A DNA stretch of 64,000 nt, from contig NZ_CALBGN010000020.1 in NCBI RefSeq assembly GCF_937893305.1, forward strand, positions 65,608 to 129,607, in the 5' to 3' direction. A program made the translations under genes and the position numbers. The notes under the pieces are model-generated. The model did no database searches, had not been told where the DNA came from, and worked only from the letters and a program-made list of their open reading frames with translations. Shown one piece after another: positions 1-6,463 of the stretch. Source of the DNA: an uncultured Helicobacter sp. (GTDB taxonomy: Bacteria; Campylobacterota; Campylobacteria; Campylobacterales; Helicobacteraceae). How positions within the stretch are numbered: the stretch's first letter is position 1; each line of letters opens with the position of its first letter.

Positions 1-4
1 ACTA

Positions 5-33
5 TTGACAAACAAAAAATATAAAGCTATAAT
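5..33 (+). promoter_or_regulatory. Sigma70 promoter for the tRNA-Gln/tRNA-fMet pair
   Basis: A perfect -35 box TTGACA (5-10) is followed after exactly 17 bases by a perfect -10 box TATAAT (28-33). The first tRNA base lies 18 bases downstream, which fits a start near position 40. Both boxes are read directly; activity is inferred. Confidence 0.8.
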
Positions 34-50
34 TTCGACTTTTAAAACAT

Positions 51-125
51 TGGGGTATCGCCAAGCGGTAAGGCACCTGGTTTTGGTCCAGGCATTCCGA
101 GGTTCGAATCCTTGTACCCCAGCCA
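51..125 (+). tRNA. tRNA-Gln (anticodon TTG)
   Basis: A complete cloverleaf can be folded. The acceptor stem starts TGGGGTA and pairs with TACCCCA, the anticodon stem CCTGG/CCAGG encloses the loop TTTTGGT with anticodon TTG, the T-arm contains GTTCGAATC, and CCA is encoded. Campylobacterota usually make Gln-tRNA through a mischarged Glu-tRNA(Gln), so this tRNA is a likely substrate of the GluRS encoded at 52608-53957. Confidence 0.97.
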
Positions 126-171
126 CTTCTTAAACTTAATTTCAGTGATTTTATCTTTAGATATTAGTTAT

Positions 172-248
<77 letters not shown>

Positions 249-314
249 AAACTTCAAAAACTTTACAAACTTAGCTTTTGTTGTTACAATTCTGCAAAAA
301 TTTAAAGTGATTTT

Positions 315-722
315 ATGGAATTTGTAGGAACTGAACTTATTTTTATTCATCTTTTGCTTTGCTTCCCATTGCTTTTGCCACCACTTTGGAATCTTTACGC
401 ACTTTTTACAAACCCATCACATACACAAAAACTCCGCGCAATAGCCATTTGCGCCCCCGCATACTACACGCTTCTTAGTGCTTGTGCTTTTAGTGGATTT
501 GTAATTTGGGCAATGCTTGGCTTTGTTTTTACTCTCAAAATCCTTCTAATGCTCGTATTTTGGCTTGTGATTTTAATTGCAGAAATTAAACGCCACAAAT
601 TTCAAAAACAAATCCGCATTGAAGCAAACTCCACAAAACGCGAAAAGTTTTTCCGCTTTGCAAAGATTAAATACAGCTTAGATTTTTGTGTTTTTGTGTT
701 ACTCTTACTTTTTATGGTCTAA
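315..722 (+). CDS. Small integral membrane protein of unknown function
   Basis: A 135-residue protein that I do not recognise. Hydrophobic segments lie at about residues 7-30, 45-60, 64-88 and 118-134, separated by short basic loops, so three or four membrane helices are likely. The loop at about 90-115 is strongly basic (KRHKFQKQ, KREKFFR) and is predicted cytoplasmic. The stop is one base before the rsmE start, so the two are probably translationally coupled, but nothing suggests a shared function. No catalytic motif is visible. Confidence 0.75.
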   Translation: MEFVGTELIFIHLLLCFPLLLPPLWNLYALFTNPSHTQKLRAIAICAPAYYTLLSACAFSGFVIWAMLGFVFTLKILLMLVFWLVILIAEIKRHKFQKQIRIEANSTKREKFFRFAKIKYSLDFCVFVLLLLFMV

Positions 723-723
723 A

Positions 724-1383
724 ATGCAATTTACCTATCACAAATGCGCTGGAGATCCTACAATCATACTTGATGGAGAGATTTATAATCATCTCTTCCG
801 GGCACGCAGAACACGCAAACTAGATTTCTTAATACTCTGCAATTTAAATGATGCAAATGCTTATCTCTACACAATTACTGAACTTCACAAAAAATCAGCC
901 ACTTTGCAACTTAAAACCACGCAAAAGTTGGAATCCAAAACTCCAAAAGGACATTTGATTTGGGCAATGATTGATCCTAAAAACATAGAAAAAACACTCC
1001 CTTTTTTAAATGAACTAAACTTAGCACGCATTACATTTTTTTATGCAGATTTCTCACAAAAACATTTCAAACTTGATGATTTACGCCTAAATAGAATCCT
1101 AGAAAACTCTTGTGAGCAGTGTGGCAGATTGACACGCTTAAACATAGAAGCGCTAAACAATCTCACAGAAGTGTTACAAAAATACCCAAAAATTGCAGTA
1201 ATGGATTTTAATGCAAAGCCCTTAGAATCACCTTTAGAGATTCCATTTTTAATCGGCGCAGAAGGGGGTTTTAGCGAAGATGAACGCAAACTCTTAAACA
1301 CACAAACCACCTTTAGCGCGCCAAATTGCAATATTTTACGCAGTGAAACAGCTGCTGTGTATGCTACAAGCAAAATGCTTTAA
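724..1383 (+). CDS. rsmE: 16S rRNA (uracil-1498-N3)-methyltransferase RsmE
   Basis: A 219-residue SPOUT-class methyltransferase expected to methylate U1498 of 16S rRNA using S-adenosylmethionine. The N-terminal half fits the PUA-like RNA-binding domain. The C-terminal half has the trefoil-knot signatures: the segment IGAEGGFSEDE (about residues 178-188), which is the family SAM-binding loop, and the terminal LRSETAAVYA. A longer reading from 688 is open, but the ATG at 724 starts one base after the upstream stop and matches the family N-terminus (Y-H-K, ...LFRARR). It overlaps the spacer leading to the pilin-like genes. Confidence 0.93.
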   Translation: MQFTYHKCAGDPTIILDGEIYNHLFRARRTRKLDFLILCNLNDANAYLYTITELHKKSATLQLKTTQKLESKTPKGHLIWAMIDPKNIEKTLPFLNELNLARITFFYADFSQKHFKLDDLRLNRILENSCEQCGRLTRLNIEALNNLTEVLQKYPKIAVMDFNAKPLESPLEIPFLIGAEGGFSEDERKLLNTQTTFSAPNCNILRSETAAVYATSKML

Positions 1384-1438
1384 GTCTAAAATTGCTAGAA
1401 TCTTTGCAATTATGGAATCCAAAATTAAAGGAAGAAAA

Positions 1439-1909
1439 ATGCGCACTAAAAAAGCCTTTACAATGCTAGAGCTTGTGTTTATCCTAGTGATTTTAGGGAT
1501 TTTAGCAGCCGTTGCGATTCCAAAAATCTCCGCAAGCAGAGATGATGCAAAACTCGTTGCACTAAAGAGTGATATAAACACTTTAAAAACCTCCTTTCCA
1601 GCATATTTTCTAGCGCAAGGTCAAGGGACTTTTACAACTGCTATTGCGCTAAGTAGTGCAAATTGGAATATAAATGACTACACAATTACAAGCAAACTTC
1701 AAGATGCCAATCAAAATCCTTGTATAAGTGCAAAACTACTTAATACAAATAGTGCGCTTGCTACAACTGCTAAAGATGTGCAGTTTTTAGAAATCTCCAC
1801 ACAAACAACAGGTAGCACAAATGGAGATACTTGCGCAAAACTTGTTGAAAGCATAGGTTTAAATGCTACATTAAAAATTCCGCTACTTAGCAATTCTATT
1901 GTGTTTTAA
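1439..1909 (+). CDS. Prepilin-like protein (type II/IV pseudopilin) 1
   Basis: A 156-residue protein with a class III signal: a short basic leader MRTKKA, then FTMLELVFILVILGILAAVA, with Phe at +1 and Glu at +5 after the predicted prepilin peptidase cut. A hydrophobic helix and a polar C-terminal domain follow, the latter with Cys at about 76 and 121 that could form a disulfide. The ATG at 1439 is preferred over upstream starts because AAGGAAG lies just before it and the leader then has normal length. It is coupled to the next pilin-like gene by TAATG overlap. The likely role is as a minor pilin in a DNA-uptake or T2SS-like machine; this is inferred. Confidence 0.85.
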   Translation: MRTKKAFTMLELVFILVILGILAAVAIPKISASRDDAKLVALKSDINTLKTSFPAYFLAQGQGTFTTAIALSSANWNINDYTITSKLQDANQNPCISAKLLNTNSALATTAKDVQFLEISTQTTGSTNGDTCAKLVESIGLNATLKIPLLSNSIVF

Positions 1910-2283
1910 TGCGCAAGGCTTTTACGCTCCTAGAGGTGATTTTTACACTTCTTTTAGTTGGAATCCTTTTAAGTTTTGCAATTCCACAATTTAGTGATTA
2001 CACTAAAAATGCCTGTGTCAAAAAACTTCAAGTTCAAGTTCTAAATCTCCGCTTGGATTTAAAAGCACAACTTCAAGCACGCCAACAGATTAATTGGGAT
2101 TCCTTATACAGCCATTTAGATTTCACTTCTAAGGATTGTCATTTTAGCAAGCAAAAAGATGGTTTTGTTATTAATCATTATGGTAAGAAAGCGTATTTTA
2201 GGCTTAAGGATTCCATCTTAGAATGCCAATATTCTAAAACTTCGCATTTGCATAATGATGAATCAATGTGCGATATTTTTTAA
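1909..2283 (+). CDS. Prepilin-like protein (type II/IV pseudopilin) 2
   Basis: A 124-residue protein that begins MRKAFTLLEVIFTLLLVGIL, a canonical prepilin leader with cleavage before Phe and Glu at +5. The C-terminal part is small and polar with Cys at about 36, 69, 105 and 119. The start codon overlaps the previous pilin stop (TAATG), so both are made from one message. Having two unlike minor pilins in tandem, without pilus ATPase or secretin genes here, means the machine is encoded elsewhere. In Campylobacter such pseudopilins serve natural transformation; this is by analogy only. Confidence 0.83.
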   Translation: MRKAFTLLEVIFTLLLVGILLSFAIPQFSDYTKNACVKKLQVQVLNLRLDLKAQLQARQQINWDSLYSHLDFTSKDCHFSKQKDGFVINHYGKKAYFRLKDSILECQYSKTSHLHNDESMCDIF

Positions 2284-2322
2284 AATTTGCATTATAATAA
2301 TGCTTTTATTTTAGGAATCTTT

Positions 2323-3090
2323 ATGCAAGAATTTATCGCTAATTTTGATTTTTATATGCTTTTATTTCTTTTTTTTGCAGCATTTATTGCTGGCTTTATT
2401 GACTCTATTGCAGGTGGTGGTGGAATGATAACAATCCCCGCACTCTTACTTGCTGGAATCTCTCCTTTGCAAGCCCTAGCCACAAACAAACTTCAAAGCT
2501 CTTTTGGAAGTTTCTCAGCAACTTTGCAGTTTTACAAAAGAGGTTATATCAACCTAAAATCCGGACTCCCATTTGCTATTATTGCCTTTGTTTTTTCAGC
2601 AATAGGCACATTAAGCGTGCAATTTATCCAAATAGAATTTCTCTCCAAAGTTCTCCCATTTTTAATCTTAATTTTTGGATTGTATTTTTTATTTTCACCA
2701 AATATTAAAGAAGTAGAAAAAACAGAAAAATTAAACACAGCATATTTAAGTCTTGCAATCGCTGCCGTGGGTTTTTATGATGGCTTTTTTGGTCCTGGAA
2801 CTGGATCGTTTTTTATGCTTGCACTAATTATTATTGGCGGTTTTAGTCTAACACAGAGTTTAGGGCAAGCAAAACTTTATAATTTTTCAACAAATCTTGC
2901 CTCTTTAATCTTCTTTGCAGTTGGCGGATATATGCTTTGGAGCATAGGATTACTTATGGCTCTTGGGCAATTTATTGGCGCAAATCTTGGCTCTAAAATG
3001 GCAATGCGCTATGGAATCCGTATTGTTAAGCCCATTGTTGTCGCAGTTTCTTTCCTAATGGCAGCTAAACTTCTTTATGAACAACTCTAA
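2323..3090 (+). CDS. TSUP/TauE-SafE family membrane transporter
   Basis: A 255-residue polytopic inner-membrane protein with about seven or eight hydrophobic segments. The family signature is the N-terminal AGFIDSIAGGGGMITIPALL (about residues 20-39), repeated in degenerate form as the second-half motif GFYDGFFGPGTGSFFMLAL. Members move sulfite, sulfonates or other organic anions, usually outward; the substrate cannot be told from sequence. The ATG at 2323 was chosen over the TTG at 2287 because the extra residues are not membrane-like and the ATG opens directly on the first helix. It is followed after eight bases by a LysE-type exporter, so two exporters share a transcript. Confidence 0.88.
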   Translation: MQEFIANFDFYMLLFLFFAAFIAGFIDSIAGGGGMITIPALLLAGISPLQALATNKLQSSFGSFSATLQFYKRGYINLKSGLPFAIIAFVFSAIGTLSVQFIQIEFLSKVLPFLILIFGLYFLFSPNIKEVEKTEKLNTAYLSLAIAAVGFYDGFFGPGTGSFFMLALIIIGGFSLTQSLGQAKLYNFSTNLASLIFFAVGGYMLWSIGLLMALGQFIGANLGSKMAMRYGIRIVKPIVVAVSFLMAAKLLYEQL

Positions 3091-3098
3091 GGAAAACT

Positions 3099-3749
3099 AT
3101 GGAGATTTATCTACAAGGGCTACTTATCGCACTTTCGCTATTTGCAACCATTGGTGCGCAAAATATGTTTGTAATTAAGCAAGGAATCTTAAAAAATCAT
3201 ATTCTTTGGGTGTGTGTCGTTTGCATTATTTGCGATATTGTGCTTGTAAATATTGGAATCTTTGGCATTGGAGAATTTCTAGCTAAAAATAGGATTTTTA
3301 CAATTTTGCTAGGTATTATAGGAACGCTGTTTGTCTTAAGCTATGGAATCCTATCTTTACGTTCTGCTTTTAGAGCAAATCAACGCCTAGAACTCCAAGC
3401 ACAAGGACACAAAACAAGCCTTGTAAAAATCATTACTCAAACACTAGCAATCACTCTTTTAAATCCTCATGTATATTTAGATACGATTTTAATTTTAGGC
3501 GCCATAGCCCTGCCCTTTAATCTCAATGAAAAACTCTTGTTAAGCGGTGGAATCATCAATGCATCTTGTCTTTGGTTTTTGTGTCTTGGATTTGCAGCGC
3601 ACAAAGCAAGTATTCTTTTTAAAAATCCAAAATCTTGGGTGTTTTTAAATTCTTTCACCGCACTTGTAATGTTTGTGCTAGCATATATGTTAGCAAGCTT
3701 TACTTTGGAAGAATTACAAGTGGCTTTAATGGAAGATTTTAGATTTTAG
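3099..3749 (+). CDS. LysE/ArgO-family amino-acid exporter
   Basis: A 216-residue protein with six predicted membrane segments. It has the LysE-family N-terminal motif GLLIALSLFATIGAQNMFVI (about residues 7-26) and the central LLNPHVYLDTILILG (about 120-134), both typical of basic amino-acid exporters of the LysE/ArgO branch rather than RhtB. It probably expels lysine or arginine when intracellular levels rise. No regulator gene (LysG/ArgP type) is adjacent. The start is preceded by AAGGAAAACT. Confidence 0.9.
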   Translation: MEIYLQGLLIALSLFATIGAQNMFVIKQGILKNHILWVCVVCIICDIVLVNIGIFGIGEFLAKNRIFTILLGIIGTLFVLSYGILSLRSAFRANQRLELQAQGHKTSLVKIITQTLAITLLNPHVYLDTILILGAIALPFNLNEKLLLSGGIINASCLWFLCLGFAAHKASILFKNPKSWVFLNSFTALVMFVLAYMLASFTLEELQVALMEDFRF

Positions 3750-3762
3750 ATTCCATTTAACT

Positions 3763-4232
3763 TTATGGCATAAAAGCCAAAAATCTAGAATCTAACATCA
3801 CATTTTCTAAACTTCTTTGTAAAAATAAAAACCTACCATCACACACAAAGCCAAGCTCCTCCCAATCCGTGTGATTTAGCTTATCACATATTTCTTGTAG
3901 TTTTATGTTTCCCAGCTCACCCCATTGCCAAAAGGTGGAATTTTGCCTGTTAAAGCATAGTAGATTCCAAGTTTGCAGTTGAGATTATCGGTTGTCTTTG
4001 TGGTGCTAACCTTGATATTCACAGGATAAAATATATTATTTTCTTCAAAGCTAAAATCCACCCAATCACGCATATTAGGACGATTTATCGCAAAACTAGA
4101 ATCTAAAAAATTAAAAATCTCATCTTCATTAAAAGCGGAATTGATTCTCCCATCGCGACTTTGTTGGCTTAAATGTAGATTCTGCTGTTGTAAAAATTCT
4201 ACAATGTCTTCAAGTGTCTTAGGCAAAGTCAT
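3763..4232 (-). pseudogene. Frameshifted small nuclease-like gene (restriction endonuclease candidate)
   Basis: The open frame from 4232 codes 109 residues and stops at 3903. The next frame continues without a stop from about 3935 to 3763, giving ...GELGNIKLQEICDKLNHTDWEEL... and ending LAFMP. One added base near the T4 or G4 runs at about 3922-3938 would join the two parts into about 156 residues. The first part contains MRDWVDF and, about 13 residues later, YPVNIKVS, an arrangement like the D...(D/E)xK core of PD-(D/E)xK nucleases but with Asn in the middle position. Size and setting (beside ilvD and a restriction-modification locus) fit a small type II restriction enzyme. The frameshift is seen; the function is tentative. 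Confidence 0.55.
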
Positions 4233-4242
4233 TTATATATCC

Positions 4243-6369
4243 TTACAGCTCCGTTTTTAGCACCGCGCCATTTGCGGCGTTGCTTACAAGCAGTGAGTAG
4301 CGTTTGAGCCATTTGCTTGTTATTTCTTTTTTGAATGGCTTCCATTTTGCCTTTCTAGATTCTAGAATCTTAGAATCTACTTTCAATTCCAAACTCCCAC
4401 GCGAGACAGAAATCTCTATCACATCGCCATCTTCAATAAGCGCGATAAGCCCCCCTTCAGCAGCCTCTGGGCTTATATGCCCGATACACGCCCCCCTTGT
4501 CGCCCCGCTAAATCGCCCATCAGTGATGAGTGCCACACTCTCGCCTAAGCCCATTCCCATAATAAGACTAGTAGGGCTTAGCATCTCTTGCATTCCCGGT
4601 CCCCCCTTTGGTCCTTCATAGCGGATAACCACCACGCTTCCAGCCTTTACCTTGCCCCCTGCGATGCCCTTAATCGCTTCATCTTGGGAGTTAAAGCAAA
4701 TTGCCTTGCCGCTAAATTCTTTCATAGATTCTGCTACTGCTGCGACTTTTAGCACCGCCCCTTGCTCGCAGAGATTACCAAAAAGGATTTTTAATCCGCC
4801 AACTTGTGAGTAGGCATTGTCATTGTGGCGGATAATTTCAGGGTCTGTGATGTTTGCATTTGCTATTCTCTCCCCTAGAGTCTCGCCTGTGATTGTGAGA
4901 GCGTCTAAATACAAGCTTTGCGTTGTCTCTTTGGTGCTGCTGGAATTTACCACCATAGAATCTAGTCCTACAATTGCATTAAACTGCTCTTTATTTGTTT
5001 TAAAATATGTGCCTTGTATGGTGTCTCCATACTTATCAAAAAAACCATAACTTTCTTTGTAATATTTTTTTATTTCCAAACTTACATCGTTTATGTCTAT
5101 ATTTAAGTCATTGATGTGTTGCAGAGTGATTAAATCCTCTGTATTCTCTATTATCTCAAAAATACCATCAAATTTTTGCTGACCAAAGGCATAGGTTAGA
5201 ATCTTATCGCCTTTTTTCATTTCTTCTAAGCATTTTCCATACTTTCTTATATTTCCACTCTCATTATATTTATCCCACTCCCATTTTCCACTTATTCTCA
5301 ATCGTGCGTCTTCTTCATTGTTGTAATAACCTGCAATCCAATAATCCACTGCATTGCCACGCTTAGAAATCTCATTCATCACTGCTGACACTCCCCCCGC
5401 TCGGTTAATATCCTCCATATGCACACTACTTAACGCCGGGGCGATTTTAGCGATATGTGCGACATTTGCAGCGATGTTATTGATAGATTCTAGGTTAAAA
5501 TCCACCTCCGCTTCCTTAGCAATCGCTAACATATGTAAGATCGTATTTGTGCTGCCCCCCATTGCCATATCCACGACAAAGGCGTTATGCACGGCTTTTG
5601 CATTCAAAATATTGCGGAATCTAAATTTTTCACTTAAGCTAGAATCTAGTGCAATCTCTACAATGCGTCTAGCCCCCTGCCTTAGTAGCTCTTCTCGCTC
5701 TGGTGTTAAAGCTGGGATCGTGCCATTGCCCGGTAATGCTACGCCCATAGCCTCACACAGCGTATTCATAGAGTTTGCCGTAAACATTCCACTGCAGCTC
5801 CCCCCACTAGGACAGGCTTGACACTCTATCTCGTGTAATCTTTTCTCATCAATTTTGCCGCTTTCAAACGCCCCCACCGCTTCAAATGCGGAGTTTAAAT
5901 CAAGTATTGTGCCATCACTCAAACGCCCCGCTTTCATAGGACCACCGCTTACAAAGATAGTTGGCACATTCACACGCAACGCCCCCATAAGCATTCCGGG
6001 CACGATTTTATCGCAGTTTGGTAGGCAAATCATCGCATCTAATGCGTGGGCGTTCATCACAGATTCTATACAATCAGCAATCAGCTCTCGACTTGGCAGG
6101 GAGTAGAGCATACCGCTATGCCCCATAGCAATACCATCATCTACGCCAATGGTGTTAAACTCAAAAGGCACACCCCCTGCCTTGCGGATTTCGTCCTTTA
6201 CAATCTCGGCATATTTGTTTAGGAAAAAATGCCCCGGAATGATGTCAATATAGCTATTTGCCACGCCGATGAATGGTTTGCTAAAATCTTCATCTTTTAG
6301 CCCTGTTGCCCTTAGCAAACTTCTGTGAGGGGCGCGATTATGCCCCTTTTTTACAATATCACTTCGCAT
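4243..6369 (-). CDS. ilvD: Dihydroxy-acid dehydratase IlvD with a large internal insertion
   Basis: It converts 2,3-dihydroxy-isovalerate and -methylvalerate to the 2-keto acids of valine and isoleucine synthesis, using a labile Fe-S cluster. Cluster-type motifs are present: CLPNCDK (115-121) and CPSGGSCSGMF (186-196). So are VDDGIAMGH, GGSTNTILH and, near the C-terminus, EGPKGGPGMQEML and DGRFSGATRG. The length is 708 residues against about 560 for the family. The excess is one block at about residues 342-485 between EISKRGNAV and LYLDALTITGETL, which should be contiguous. Without it the protein would be about 564 residues and otherwise complete. The start ATG has GGAG upstream. Activity with the insertion is plausible but untested. 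Confidence 0.95.
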   Translation of the reverse strand: MRSDIVKKGHNRAPHRSLLRATGLKDEDFSKPFIGVANSYIDIIPGHFFLNKYAEIVKDEIRKAGGVPFEFNTIGVDDGIAMGHSGMLYSLPSRELIADCIESVMNAHALDAMICLPNCDKIVPGMLMGALRVNVPTIFVSGGPMKAGRLSDGTILDLNSAFEAVGAFESGKIDEKRLHEIECQACPSGGSCSGMFTANSMNTLCEAMGVALPGNGTIPALTPEREELLRQGARRIVEIALDSSLSEKFRFRNILNAKAVHNAFVVDMAMGGSTNTILHMLAIAKEAEVDFNLESINNIAANVAHIAKIAPALSSVHMEDINRAGGVSAVMNEISKRGNAVDYWIAGYYNNEEDARLRISGKWEWDKYNESGNIRKYGKCLEEMKKGDKILTYAFGQQKFDGIFEIIENTEDLITLQHINDLNIDINDVSLEIKKYYKESYGFFDKYGDTIQGTYFKTNKEQFNAIVGLDSMVVNSSSTKETTQSLYLDALTITGETLGERIANANITDPEIIRHNDNAYSQVGGLKILFGNLCEQGAVLKVAAVAESMKEFSGKAICFNSQDEAIKGIAGGKVKAGSVVVIRYEGPKGGPGMQEMLSPTSLIMGMGLGESVALITDGRFSGATRGACIGHISPEAAEGGLIALIEDGDVIEISVSRGSLELKVDSKILESRKAKWKPFKKEITSKWLKRYSLLVSNAANGAVLKTEL
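4915..5346 (-). other. In-frame 144-residue domain insertion inside ilvD (EVE/PUA-like candidate)
   Basis: This segment encodes about IlvD residues 342-485 and has no counterpart in normal IlvD. It begins DYWIAGYYNNEED, continues with GKWEWDKY, then CLEEMKKGDKILTYAFG and GIFEII, and ends with a Ser/Thr-rich stretch before the host sequence resumes. The pattern of aromatic start, W-x-W, L-x-x-M-K-x-G-D-K-I-L-x-Y and G-I-x-E-I resembles EVE/PUA-like modified-base-binding domains found with McrB-type proteins; this is a pattern impression only. By eye the segment is more AT-rich than the surrounding ilvD. No intein splice residues are present at either edge. Confidence 0.7.
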
Positions 6370-6398
6370 AGAATCTCCTTAATATTTTGTAGTAAATA

Positions 6399-6424
6399 AT
6401 TATACTTTAAGATTCTTAGAATCT
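6399..6424 (-). promoter_or_regulatory. ilvD promoter -10 box and adjoining palindrome
   Basis: On the minus strand TATAAT lies at 6404-6399, about 30 bases before the ilvD ATG. Immediately upstream, at 6410-6424, is a perfect palindrome AGATTCT-T-AGAATCT, in the region between -10 and -35 where an operator could sit. The half-site is also a very common word in this genome, so the palindrome may be chance. Confidence 0.5.
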
Positions 6425-6463
6425 CGTTTTTGGATTCTAGGCTTGGGGGCAGTGCTTTAGAAT

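Noticed and set aside
4915..5346. Intein in ilvD
   Set aside because: The insert does not start with Cys or Ser and has no terminal His-Asn followed by Cys, Ser or Thr; it is also short and lacks splicing blocks.
4304..6106. Several plus-strand open frames opposite ilvD
   Set aside because: They are antisense shadows of a strongly supported gene and show no family features.
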